From Neomesorhizobium sp963726065 (GTDB lineage Bacteria; Pseudomonadota; Alphaproteobacteria; Rhizobiales; Rhizobiaceae): a DNA stretch of 64,000 bases. A model generated the notes under the pieces. That model was given only the letters and a program-made list of their open reading frames with translations. It had not been told where the DNA came from and did not search any database. Below are positions 7,840 to 17,350 of the stretch, piece by piece. The position numbers and the translations under genes are program-made. Position 1 is the stretch's first letter, and each line of letters starts with the position of its first letter. The stretch is from the NCBI GenBank assembly GCA_963726065.1, contig CAVSAU010000019.1:62001-126000 (forward strand). The letters run 5' to 3'.

Positions 7840-8622
7840 GTGTCCGACGTCGTAAAAACCCGCCGCGAAGGCGCGGTTCTCGAAATCACGCTCGACCGGC
7901 CGAAGGCCAATGCGATCGACCTGAAGACCTCGCGCCTGCTTGGTGAGACCTTTCGCGCTTTCCGCGACGACCCGGAGTTGCGTGTCGCCATTGTGAAGAC
8001 AGCGGGCGATAAGTTCTTTTCGGCCGGCTGGGACTTGAAGGCTGCAGCGGGCGGCGATGCGGTTGATGGTGACTACGGTATTGGCGGTTTCGGCGGCCTG
8101 CAGGAATTGCGCGATATGAATAAGCCTGTGATCGCCTGCGTCAACGGCATGGCGGTGGGTGGCGGTTTCGAACTCGCATTGTCCTGCGACCTGATCTACG
8201 CATCCGAGCATTCGAGCTTCGCACTGCCCGAAATCAGGGCAGGAACCCTGGCGGACGCGGCGACCGTAAAGCTGCCGAAACGCATTCCTTATCATGTCGC
8301 GATGGATCTGCTGCTGACGGGCCGCTGGATGGATGTAATGGAGGCGCATCGATGGGGCCTGGTCAACGAGGTGCTTCCCGCCGACAAGGTCGAGGAGCGC
8401 GTCTGGGAGATCGCGAGGCTTCTGGCTGGCGGGCCGCCGCTGGTTTTTGCCGCGATCAAGGAAGTGGCGCGCGAGGCCGAGGCGATGACTTTCCAGGAGG
8501 CGATGAACTGGATCACCAAGCGTAAATTCCGCACCGTCGACGAACTGTATGCGTCGGAAGACGGCCAGGAGGGTTTTCGCGCTTTTGCCGAAAAACGCGA
8601 GCCGGTGTGGAAGGGGAAATGA
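7840..8622 (+). CDS. caiD: Crotonobetainyl-CoA hydratase (carnitinyl-CoA dehydratase)
   Basis: 260-residue crotonase-family enzyme. Crotonase hallmarks: FFSAGWDLKAAAGG around residues 62-75 forms one half of the oxyanion hole and NGMAVGGGFELALSCDL around residue 100 the other; Glu in ALPEIRAG is in the catalytic region. Length and the C-terminal tail (EGFRAFAEKREPVWKGK) match CaiD. The reaction is reversible hydration of crotonobetainyl-CoA to L-carnitinyl-CoA. GTG start at 7840 is chosen since AAAGGAGG lies seven bases upstream. It directly follows the CoA ligase. With the dehydrogenase and ligase it links gamma-butyrobetaine or crotonobetaine to L-carnitine. Confidence 0.85.
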   Translation: MSDVVKTRREGAVLEITLDRPKANAIDLKTSRLLGETFRAFRDDPELRVAIVKTAGDKFFSAGWDLKAAAGGDAVDGDYGIGGFGGLQELRDMNKPVIACVNGMAVGGGFELALSCDLIYASEHSSFALPEIRAGTLADAATVKLPKRIPYHVAMDLLLTGRWMDVMEAHRWGLVNEVLPADKVEERVWEIARLLAGGPPLVFAAIKEVAREAEAMTFQEAMNWITKRKFRTVDELYASEDGQEGFRAFAEKREPVWKGK

Positions 8623-8697
8623 AGGTTTCATGGAATTCGTGATGCTCGACGTTGCCTCGCTCGGTCATCTACCCCACGAGCAGGGGAATCTGCTGTC

Positions 8698-9635
8698 ATG
8701 ACCGACTACGCAAAACTCATAGACGCAGAGACTTGGGCATTCATCGAACGTACCAATTCCTACTATCCGCCCGACACGATCGACTACACGATTGACCAGC
8801 AGCGCGGCATCTACGACCACATGTGCCGGGAGTTCTTTGCCGGCTATCCCGAGGGCGTGTCGGTGCAAACCACTGCAATAAAGATGCCCTCTCACGACAT
8901 CCCGATCCGCATTTACCGGGCGCAATCGGAAGCCTCGGCTATGGTTCTGTATTATCACGGCGGCGGCTTCATCCTCGGCGGCCTCGACAGCCATGACGAC
9001 GTCTGCGCGGAACTTTGCCAGCGCAGCGGCTACGAGGTGGTGTCGGTCGACTACCGCCTGGCGCCAGAGCACAAGCACCCTGCGGCCTTCGAGGATGCGA
9101 TGAGCGCCTTCGCCTGGGCTGCCAGCACATACCGCTTGCCGATTCTTTGTGCGGCGATTCTGCCGGGGGCAACCTCGCCGCTGCAGTGAGCCACGCGACA
9201 CGCGGGCATAAGCGCGTTCCGGTTGGCCAGGTGCTAATCTATCCCGGCCTAGGCGGCGACCAGTCGACGGGGTCCTACGTTACCCATGCCGAAGCGCCGA
9301 TGCTGACAGTGCGCGATCTCAATTTCTACAAGCAGATACGCGCCGGCGAGCGCGACGTTTCCGGCGACGTTACCTCCGCGCCGCTGGCTGACAAGGACTT
9401 TTCCAACCTGCCGCCAACAGTCATCATCACCGCGCAATGCGATCCGCTGTCGTCCGATGGCGAGGCATACAGGTCGCGTATCACTGCTGCCGGCGGCAAA
9501 GCGTGGTGGTTCGAAGAGCCGGGCTTGGTGCACGGCTATTTGCGAGCAAGGCACGCGGTCGGTCGGGCTCGAGCCAGCTTTTCGCGCATCGTCGAAGCGG
9601 CAAGCGCGCTCGGCAAGGGCGACTGGCCTTACTGA
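8698..9635 (+). pseudogene. Alpha/beta hydrolase (hormone-sensitive-lipase type), frameshifted
   Basis: Two overlapping frames together encode a normal-length (about 312 aa) esterase of the HSL/Aes class. The first frame (8698 to about 9147) has the oxyanion motif YYHGGGF and DYRLAPEHKHPAAFED; the second carries the nucleophile GDSAGGN, then a catalytic Asp region (TAQCDPLSSDG) and LVHGY with the catalytic His. The break is at about 9147, where one missing base (CTTTGTGC for expected CTTCTGTGC) restores RLPILLCGDSAGG. A lipolytic enzyme also closes the carnitine operon of Pseudomonas, so an acylcarnitine/choline-ester esterase role is plausible. As sequenced the gene is broken; a read error is possible. 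Confidence 0.75.
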
Positions 9636-9766
9636 ACCGTTGCCGGTCGTGGTCGGTCCGTAACGTCCTGTAGCACAATGTTAGATGCCAGCTGGGTCGT
9701 CAGGGACGGACCCCGGTGTTAAGCCTGTTGCTGGGAGACCTTTAGACACAGCGACAGGAGACCACC

Positions 9767-11213
9767 ATGCCCACTGTGCCCAACGCCAAAGGCGTTCTTC
9801 TCCCCTATAGCGGTTCCTCGGTCAGCCATTTTTCAGCGACGAATTCCGGTCCGCAACTTTTCGGCAGCGCCAGGAATGATTCTCTGTGGGGTGACAGCAG
9901 GGTGAATGTCACCATGTATGGCGGGCTGGGCGATGACATCTACCACCTCTATTCCAGCATTAACCGCGCATCGGAACAGGCTGGCGGCGGTATCGATACG
10001 GTCGAGACGTGGATGAGCTACACGCTGCCTGAAAACATCGAAAACCTTACTGTTACCGGAGGTGGACGCTTTGCCATTGGAAATGCCGCCAACAACATCA
10101 TCAGCGGCGGCTCCGGACAGCAGACAATCGATGGGGGCCTCGGCGACGATGTGCTGAAGGGCGGAACCGGAGCCGATATCTTCATTTTCAAGGCTGCGAC
10201 CGGAAGCGACCTGATCCTGGACTTCGAGAACCAAGACACCGTTCGCCTGAACGGCTACGGGTTCAGCTCGTTCGACGAAGTTCGGGCCAACATGGTTCAG
10301 ACCGGAACCGATGTGCGGCTGAACCTCGGTCAGGGCGAAGAGCTGGTGTTTGCCAACGCCACCGTCAACCAGTTTGCGGCGAGCCAGTTCAAGCTCAGCC
10401 TCGACCGGTCCGCACTCAGTTTGTCCTTTGCGGATGAGTTCGACACGCTCAGCCTGCGCAGCGGCGTCAGCGGCACCTGGAACACGAATTTCTGGTGGGG
10501 CGGGGAAAACGGCAGCACGTTGAGCGGAAACGGTGAAAAGCAGTGGTACATCGACCATGAATACGGGCCGACGAGTTCCGTCGATCCATTCAGCGTCGAT
10601 GACGGCGTGCTGACGATCACCGCGGCGCGGGCGCCGGATGCGATCCGGCCGTACATCAACAATTATGAATATACGTCGGGGCTGCTGAACACCCACGAGT
10701 TCCTTTTCCCAGACTTACGGCTATTTCGAGATCCGCGCCAACATGCCGGACAATCATGGCGTCTGGCCGGCGTTCTGGCTGTTGCCGGCGGACGGTTCCT
10801 GGCCGCCGGAACTCGATGTGGTGGAAATGCGCGGGCAGGACCCGAACACCGTTCATGTCGCGGCGCATACGAACGAGACCGGCAGCCGCACGACCGTCGG
10901 ATCCGCGGTGAATGTGCCGGACACCGAAGGCTTCCATAACTACGGCCTGCTGTGGACGGAGGATGAACTCGTCTGGTATTTCGACGACGTCGAGGTGTTT
11001 CGCACCGATACGCCAGCCGACATGCACGACCCCATGTATATGCTGGTCAATCTGGCCGTTGGGGGTGCTGCCGGAACGCCCTCCGACGGGCTGGCAACGC
11101 CCGCGGAAATGCAGATCGACTATATCCGCGCCTATGAACTGAACGATGTGGGCTCACTTGCCGACGAGGGCCGCAGCCCCACATGGGGTGACACTGGAGA
11201 TTGGTGGGTTTAA
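9767..11213 (+). pseudogene. exsH: ExsH-like endo-beta-glycanase (RTX repeats plus GH16), frameshifted
   Basis: Across two frames this is a protein of about 482 residues. The N-terminal half has Ca-binding RTX nonapeptide repeats (GGLGDD, GGSGQQTIDGGLGDD, GGTGAD) and no Sec signal, as in type I-secreted proteins. From about residue 220 a GH16 lectin-like domain follows (SFADEFDTL, W..NFWWGGEN), with the catalytic ELDVVEMRG motif holding both glutamates. This is the layout of rhizobial ExsH, which trims succinoglycan outside the cell. One extra T at about 10701 breaks the frame (CACGAGTTCC for expected CACGAGTCC); removing it restores HESFSQTYGYFEIRANMPDN. The catalytic residues lie after the break, so as sequenced the product is inactive. 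Confidence 0.75.
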
Positions 11214-11246
11214 CGCAGGCCCGGTGGCGCCCCCCAAGGTTCTCGG

Positions 11247-12086
11247 CTACGCCAGAAACGGCTTCACCCTCATCGTTGAAGGCACGGGGACACCCAACCG
11301 TGAGAGGATCGTCGGCGCAAGCTGGAGTTGGTCGAGCAGCGCATCTTCGCCGGGACCTTTGCCGTTGCCGAAATAATACAGCGCGAAGTCCTGCATCTCG
11401 TCGTCGTGGCCGCCATGGTGGCCACGGTCCGTCTGACCATGGTCGGCGGTGACAATCACCTCGTAATCGGCCTTCAGCCATTGCGGCAGGAAGGCCGCCA
11501 GCATGCCGTCCATGGCATAGCAGGCATGATCCATCTCGATGCAGTCGTGACCGTAACGATGGCCCATCGAGTCGAGCGTGCAGGTATGTAGGATTCCGTA
11601 ATCGATTCCGTGGCGCTTGGTCAGCATGGTGAGCGTGGCGAAGAGGTCGACATCGCTCGGCGTCATCTGGTTCTTGCTGTTGTAGCCGGTCATGGTGTGG
11701 AAGCGGCCGTGACTGATCGGCCCGCCCGGCTCGTCATATTCCATGTCTTCGACAAGATCGAAGGGATAGCGGTTGAAGAACTCCGACCAGTAGGAGTGGG
11801 TCACCGCGCCGGTCTTGCCGCCAGCCTTCGAAATCTCCGAGAAAAGATCGGGTTGTTCGACGCGAAAGCGGTTTTCATTGGAGAGGATGCCGTGCACCTG
11901 CGGCAGAGTGCCAGTGTGAATGGAAGCGTAACAGCAAGCCGAGGTGGACGGCAGCACGGAGCGCATCTTCCACACACTTGCGGCGCCGGACTGCACCCAA
12001 CCTTCTAGATTGCCCATGAGCCGGCGCCAGTTGCGCCAGGGAACGCCGTCCAGCACGATGAGCAGAAGTTTGGTGTTCAAGGCCAT
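11247..12086 (-). CDS. Alkaline-phosphatase-superfamily phosphodiesterase/nucleotide pyrophosphatase
   Basis: 279 residues of the alkaline phosphatase superfamily, close to the type I phosphodiesterase/nucleotide pyrophosphatase group. Metal and nucleophile features: LIVLDGVPWRNW (first Asp), LPSTSACCYASIHTG (Ser/Thr nucleophile region), THSYWSEFF, CTLDSMGHRYGHD (Asp/His), and VTADHGQTDRGHHGG (Asp-His and final His). No signal peptide, so probably cytoplasmic. It is the last gene of the minus-strand ABC-importer cluster, 130 bases after the first binding protein, and converges with the exsH-like gene. The substrate is unknown; the context suggests hydrolysis of an imported phosphodiester or phosphonate-like compound, but nothing in the sequence fixes this. 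Confidence 0.75.
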   Translation of the reverse strand: MALNTKLLLIVLDGVPWRNWRRLMGNLEGWVQSGAASVWKMRSVLPSTSACCYASIHTGTLPQVHGILSNENRFRVEQPDLFSEISKAGGKTGAVTHSYWSEFFNRYPFDLVEDMEYDEPGGPISHGRFHTMTGYNSKNQMTPSDVDLFATLTMLTKRHGIDYGILHTCTLDSMGHRYGHDCIEMDHACYAMDGMLAAFLPQWLKADYEVIVTADHGQTDRGHHGGHDDEMQDFALYYFGNGKGPGEDALLDQLQLAPTILSRLGVPVPSTMRVKPFLA

Positions 12087-12216
12087 GGCTAAATCCGCAT
12101 TTGGGCGACGGTTTGGGCTGGCGTCTGCTGCCTGATGACTGGCGCGATGCCTCGAAAATGGTGGGAAGGCGATACCGGCCGCAGTGACCGCGGCCGGTTT
12201 TCTTCGACTTGACCGA

Positions 12217-13809
12217 TCAGGCGTTCAGCCAGCATTCAGCGAGCGCGTAGCCGTCCATCTGTTCGCCGATGGGGCTCTTCACATAACCGCCGACCTTGTT
12301 GGAGGCGACGGCGTCGATGAACTGGTTGAAGAAGGGAACAATAAGGCCGCCTTCATCGCGCATAACGACCGCCATGTCGCGATAGATGGATTTGCGCTTG
12401 GCCTCATCGAGCTCGGAACGCGCGGTCAGCAGCATCTTGTCGAACTCCGGACGCTTGAAGCGGGTGTCGTTCCAGTCGGCGGTGGAAACGTAGCCGGTGG
12501 AATACATCTGGTCCTGCGTGGCGCGGCCGCCCCAATAGGACAATGAGAAAGGCTGCTTGTTCCAGACTTCCGACCAGTAGCCGTCGCCAGGCTCTCGCTT
12601 GATCTCGATCGTGATGCCCGCCTTTGCGCAGCTCTGCTGGTAGAGCTGTGCGGCGTCGACGGCGCCGGGGAAGGCGACGTCCGAAGTGCGCAGCAGGACC
12701 GAGCCGCTGTGGCCGGACTTCTTGTAGAGTTCGGCCGCCTTTTCCGGGTCGAACATGCGCTGTTCAACATCGTCCGGGAAAAGCGGATATGCCCCATTGA
12801 TCGGGAAGTCGTTGCCAACCGAACCGTAGCCGAACAGGATGGTCTGCAGCATCTGCTCGCGGTCCATGGCAAGTTTGAGCGCCATCCGCAGGTCTTTGTT
12901 GTCGAAGGGCGCGGTGTCGCAGAACATGTTGAATGGGTAAAAACCCTTGCCAGCCGCGTTCTCGATGCTCACGCCGGAAATGCGCTTGACGAGATCGACG
13001 ACCTTTGGCTCGACGCGGTTGATCATGTGCACCTGGCCGCCCTGCAGCGCGGCGAGGCGAGCGGTCGCGTCGTTGATGACGACTATCTCGACCTGGTCGG
13101 CATGGCCGGCCTTGTCGCCGCGCCAGTAATTGGCGAAGCGCTCGCCGCCATGGCGAACCCCCGGCTCGTTGACGGCGACCTTATATGGTCCGGCACTGAT
13201 GCCGGCGTTGGGATCGTCCTTGCCGCCGTTCGGCTGGATCGGCAGATGATAGTCCGCCATCAGGTAGGGGAAGTCAGCGTCGGGACCGGCCAGGGTGAAG
13301 ATGACTTCCTTGCCGCTCGCCTTGATGCCTTTGATGTTGCCCAGAATACCCAGCGCTCCGGACTGTGATTTCGCGTCGGCGTGGCGCTCGATGGTGGCAG
13401 CGACGTCTTCGGCTGTCACTGTCTTGCCATTGTGGAACTCGATGCCGTCCCGCACCTTGAGCGTCCAGGTCTTGGCGTCGTCGGAGGCATTCAGTTCTTC
13501 GGCAATGAGGTATTCCAGTTCGTTGGTTGGCGTGAGGCGAACAAGGTATTCGCCCCAAAGCTTGCCGAAACTGAATGTGACCTGGCTTAGGTTGAGGGCA
13601 GGGTCGAGGCTGTTGGTGGATTCGCCGCCCTGCAGGCCGGCCCTGAGGATACCGCCCCTGACAGGCGATTGCGCGCGGGCAGCACCCGCAAGCAACGAGT
13701 TGGCGACGGCCGCCGATACGCCGAGCGCTGCGGCGCGACCGAGAAAATCGCGGCGCGACAGACGACCGGCAACAACACGAGCGCTGAGATAGTCTATTTC
13801 ACTGGACAT
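12217..13809 (-). CDS. ABC transporter substrate-binding protein, peptide/opine family 5 (copy 1)
   Basis: 530 residues. The N-terminus carries a twin-arginine signal (RLSRRDFLGRAAALG, Ala-rich stretch, cleavage after GAARA), so the protein is exported folded to the periplasm. The body is a family-5 (DppA/OppA-like) solute-binding protein: LDPALNLSQVTF, WTLKVRDGIEFHNGKTVTAED and the later DLRMALKLAMDREQML. GAGGGGG lies 9 bases before the ATG. It is closely related along its whole length to the second binding protein at 17351-18940 in the same cluster, a clear duplication. The two proteins flank one set of permease and ATPase genes and probably share them. The ligand cannot be read from the sequence. 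Confidence 0.88.
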   Translation of the reverse strand: MSSEIDYLSARVVAGRLSRRDFLGRAAALGVSAAVANSLLAGAARAQSPVRGGILRAGLQGGESTNSLDPALNLSQVTFSFGKLWGEYLVRLTPTNELEYLIAEELNASDDAKTWTLKVRDGIEFHNGKTVTAEDVAATIERHADAKSQSGALGILGNIKGIKASGKEVIFTLAGPDADFPYLMADYHLPIQPNGGKDDPNAGISAGPYKVAVNEPGVRHGGERFANYWRGDKAGHADQVEIVVINDATARLAALQGGQVHMINRVEPKVVDLVKRISGVSIENAAGKGFYPFNMFCDTAPFDNKDLRMALKLAMDREQMLQTILFGYGSVGNDFPINGAYPLFPDDVEQRMFDPEKAAELYKKSGHSGSVLLRTSDVAFPGAVDAAQLYQQSCAKAGITIEIKREPGDGYWSEVWNKQPFSLSYWGGRATQDQMYSTGYVSTADWNDTRFKRPEFDKMLLTARSELDEAKRKSIYRDMAVVMRDEGGLIVPFFNQFIDAVASNKVGGYVKSPIGEQMDGYALAECWLNA

Positions 13810-13872
13810 ACGTTTATTCCCCCTCTGGTGGTTGAGGCGCCAGTCAGGCGGCGCTGGTTTGTTTGTGGTGGT

Positions 13873-15547
13873 TCAATTTCCGGCGCTTTCCATGCGGCGC
13901 GTTTTGATCGCCTTTTCCAGCCAGCCGATCTCCATTTCCGGAACGGAAGAGAGAAGCAGTTCCGTATAGGCGTCGAAGGGAGGCGTCAGCACCTGGCTCT
14001 TGGGGCCGTAGCGCACGACTTCGCCGCGATACATCACCGCGATGGAATCGGCGATCGATTTGACGGTCGCCAAATCGTGGGTGATGAACAGATAGGCGAC
14101 CGCTTCCTCGGTTTGCAATTCGAGCAGGAGTTTCAAGATTCCGTTGGCGACCAGCGGATCTAGCGCGGAAGTGACCTCGTCGCAGATGATCAGCTTGGGC
14201 TTGGCGGCGAGCGCGCGAGCAATGCAGACACGCTGTTTCTGGCCACCTGAAAGCTCGGCCGGATAGCGGTCGATGAAGCCCTTGCCCATCTCGATCTTGT
14301 CGAGCAGTTCGGCGACGCGTTTGTCACGCTCCTTCCCGCGCAGGCCGAAGTAGAATTCAAGCGGACGGCCAATGATCGTGCCGACGGTCTGGCGCGGGTT
14401 CATCGCCACATCGGCCATCTGGTAGATCATCTGCAATTGCCGCAGTTCATCCTTGTTGCGCTCGGAAAGGCGACGCGGCAGCGGCTTGCCGGCGAACTCG
14501 ATGCTGCCCTGCTTCGGGCGGCAGAAGGCCGGTGATGGCGCGCGCCAGCGTCGACTTGCCGGAGCCGGATTCGCCGACCACGGCCAGCGTCTGGCCGGGA
14601 AAAATGCTGACCGAGACGTCCTTCAGCACTTTGATCAGGCCGCCGCCGTAAGCAGCGGTCACGTTTTTCACCGCCAGCACCGGGCTTATGCCGGGTTTCT
14701 TTTCCTGGTGGTCGATATGATGAACCGAGACCAGGGCGTTGGTGTATTGCTGGCGCGGCTCCTTGATGATCTGCCGCGTGTCGCCCCATTCCACCAGCTT
14801 GCCCTGGCGCAGGACCATGATTTCGTCGGCGACCTGCGCCACCACGGCGAGGTCGTGGGTGATGTAGAGCGCGGCGACGCCGGTGTCGCTGATGGCGTCC
14901 TTTATGGCAGCCAGCACGTCGATCTGCGTGGTCACGTCGAGCGCGGTAGTGGGTTCGTCAAAGACGATCAGGTCGGGCTCGGAGCAGAGCGCCATGGCGG
15001 TCATGACGCGCTGCAACTGACCGCCGGAGACCTGGTGCGGAAACCGTTTGCCGATGTTTTCCGGATCGGGAAGTCCAAGTTTCTTGAACAGCGCCACGGC
15101 ACGTTTTTCGGCTTCCGCCCGCTTGGCGTTACCGTGTTCCAGGCAGGCCTCGACGACTTGGTCCATCAGCCGGTGCGCCGGATTGAACGCAGCCGCCGCG
15201 GACTGTGCGACATAACAGACCTCGCTGCCACGCAATTTGCGCAGGCCGTTGATGCCGTCCTTCATGATGTCACGGCCGTTGAGGATGACCTCGCCGCCGG
15301 TAATCCTGACGCCGCCGCGGCCATAACCCATCGATGACAAGCCGATGGTCGACTTGCCTGCGCCGGATTCACCGATCAGGCCGAGCACCTTGCCCCGCTG
15401 CAGGGTCAGGGAAACGTCATCAACGATGGTGACCTTGCGCGGCGTCTCTCCGGGCGGATAGACCGTCGCTTCGATCCTCAGATTTCGGATATCGAGCAGC
15501 GTGCCGCCTTCGCCGGTCGAGCGGCGGCGCGATGGAGCCTTAGCCAT
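13873..15547 (-). pseudogene. ABC transporter dual ATPase (DppD-DppF type fusion), frameshifted
   Basis: Two frames together encode a fused double nucleotide-binding protein of about 558 residues. First ATPase: Walker A GESGAGKST, signature VSGGQLQRV, Walker B LIVFDEPT. Second ATPase: Walker A GESGSGKST in the first frame, then signature LSGGQKQRV and Walker B LIICDEVTSALD in the second frame. The break is near 14516: one surplus base in CCGCCCGAAGCAGGG (minus strand); removing it gives a continuous PKQGSIEFAG reading. It overlaps the permease upstream by 8 bases. The protein should energise import by the two permeases. As sequenced the second ATP site is lost; an assembly indel is a strong alternative. 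Confidence 0.8.
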
Positions 15548-16370
15548 TGCCGCGGCCTCCCTTGAGATCGGTGGTGCGGTTGAGGATCCAGTCGGCGACC
15601 AGATTGACCGAGATCGCCAGGGCGGCGATGGCCGCTGCCGGGATCAAGGCCGCCGGAATGCCGAAGACGATGCCGTCCTTGTTTTCCTTGACCATGCCGC
15701 CCCAGTCGGCCTGCGGCGGCTGTACGCCAAGACCGAGGAACGAAAGGGCGGAGAGGAAAAGCACGGCGTAGATGAACCGCAGGCCGAGTTCCGAGACCAG
15801 CGGCGATAGTGCGTTGGGCAGGATCTCGCGAAAGATGATCCAGCCTGTGCCCTCGCCGCGCAGCTTGGCCGCCTCGACGAAATCCATCACATTGATGTCG
15901 ATCGCGACGGCGCGGGAGAGGCGGTAGACGCGCGTCGAGTCGAGGATGCCCATGACCATGATCAGGGTAAACCCGGTCGTAGGCAGGACCGACAGGACCA
16001 CCAGGGCGAAGATCAGCGTCGGGATTGCCATCAACAGGTCGACGAAGCGCGACATCAACATGTCGAACCAGCCGCCGACGACGGCCGCCGTGAAGCCTAG
16101 AACCGATCCCAGTATGAACGAAATCGCGGTGGCTATGGCGGCGATGAAGATGGTGGTGCGGGCGCCGTAGATCATGCGGGAGAGCAGGTCGCGGCCGAGA
16201 TTGTCGGTGCCCAACAGGTGATCGGCCGACATCGGCTGCCAGACGTCGCCGACGATCTGTTCCATCGGGTAGGGCGAGATCAGCGGCGCGAAGATCGCGA
16301 CGAAGAGGAACAGGGCTGTAAGGATAAGGCCAATTGCTGCGCCGAGCGGAATGCGTTTCAGATCAAGCAT
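15540..16370 (-). CDS. ABC transporter permease (DppC type)
   Basis: 276 residues with about six hydrophobic segments. N-terminal segment LILTALFLFVAIFAPLISPYP is typical of DppC/OppC subunits, followed by the LLGTDNLGRDLLSRMIYGAR motif that precedes the transport core. The EAA loop (DFVEAAKLRGEGTGWIIFREILPN) contacts the ATPase. GAGGGCGC precedes the ATG. The gene lies 6 bases after the DppB-type permease and overlaps the ATPase start. Inner-membrane half of a peptide/opine/nickel-family importer. Confidence 0.9.
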   Translation of the reverse strand: MLDLKRIPLGAAIGLILTALFLFVAIFAPLISPYPMEQIVGDVWQPMSADHLLGTDNLGRDLLSRMIYGARTTIFIAAIATAISFILGSVLGFTAAVVGGWFDMLMSRFVDLLMAIPTLIFALVVLSVLPTTGFTLIMVMGILDSTRVYRLSRAVAIDINVMDFVEAAKLRGEGTGWIIFREILPNALSPLVSELGLRFIYAVLFLSALSFLGLGVQPPQADWGGMVKENKDGIVFGIPAALIPAAAIAALAISVNLVADWILNRTTDLKGGRGNG

Positions 16371-16376
16371 GCGCCC

Positions 16377-17336
16377 TCATTTCGGATGCCTGAGGCGGGG
16401 ATTGGCAATGATGCCGGCGATGTCGGCGATGATGTTGAGGCCGATATAAACCGCCGCGAAGATCAGCCCGACGGCCTGGACCACGGGCACATCGCGCTTG
16501 GAGACATGGTCGACCAGATACTGGCCCATGCCGGGATAAACGAAGATCACCTCGACCACGACAACGCCGACGACCAGGAAGGCGAGGTTGAGCATGACGA
16601 CGTTGATGATCGGCGCGATGGCGTTGGGGAAGGCGTGGCGGCGGATGATCTCGATCGGCCTCAGGCCTTTCAGTTCGGCGGTCTCGATATAGGCGGACTG
16701 CATGACGTTAAGAATGGCGGCGCGGGTCATTCGCATCATGTGGGCGAAAACGACGAAGGTAAGCGCAAGCGCCGGCAGTGCGATCGCCTTCATGCGGTCG
16801 ATGAACGGCATCCCGTCATAGACGGTCGAGATGCTGGGGAGCCATTGCAGCTGCACGGCGATGAAATAGATCAGCAGGTAGCCGATGAAGAACTCCGGCA
16901 GCGAGGTTGAGGCGAGCGCGACGCCGGAAATCGCTTTGTCGACGACGCCGTTGCGGTAGCGAACGGCGACGAGGCCCATGGTAATCGCCAGCGGAATTGA
17001 CAGGATCGCCGCCCAGAAGGCCAGGAAAAGAGTGTTCCACAGCCGGCCGCCGAGCGACGAGGCAATGTCCTGCCCGCTCGACAGTGCGGTGCCGAGATCG
17101 CCGGTGAGCACGCCGCCCAGCCATCTGAAATAGCGGGCATAGGCCGGGTCGTTGAGGCCAAGTTCCTCGCGCAGGTTGGCGAGCGCCTGCGGCGTCGCCG
17201 ACTGGCCAAGGATCGACTGGGCGACATCGCCCGGGAGGATCTGGGTGCCGACGAAGATCAGCACCGAGACTGCGAGAAGGAGCATGATGCCCAGCGCGAT
17301 GCGCTGGGCGATGAGTTTGACGATTGGCGACGACAT
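16377..17336 (-). CDS. ABC transporter permease (DppB type)
   Basis: 319 residues counted from the ATG at 17336 (an in-frame upstream ATG overlaps the binding-protein gene and is less likely). The N-terminal segment plus TQILPGDVAQSILGQSATPQALANLREELGL (read in parts) is the standard DppB/OppB start; the EAA loop is IETAELKGLRPIEIIRRHAFPN. Six membrane segments are expected. It follows the second binding protein by 14 bases and pairs with the DppC-type permease. The start lacks a strong Shine-Dalgarno sequence, which fits translational coupling. Confidence 0.88.
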   Translation of the reverse strand: MSSPIVKLIAQRIALGIMLLLAVSVLIFVGTQILPGDVAQSILGQSATPQALANLREELGLNDPAYARYFRWLGGVLTGDLGTALSSGQDIASSLGGRLWNTLFLAFWAAILSIPLAITMGLVAVRYRNGVVDKAISGVALASTSLPEFFIGYLLIYFIAVQLQWLPSISTVYDGMPFIDRMKAIALPALALTFVVFAHMMRMTRAAILNVMQSAYIETAELKGLRPIEIIRRHAFPNAIAPIINVVMLNLAFLVVGVVVVEVIFVYPGMGQYLVDHVSKRDVPVVQAVGLIFAAVYIGLNIIADIAGIIANPRLRHPK

Positions 17337-17350
17337 GAACGCGAAGCCGA

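Noticed and set aside
8630..8701. 23-codon open frame between caiD and the esterase, ending in an ATGA overlap
   Set aside because: No ribosome binding site and no recognisable protein; too short to support as a gene.
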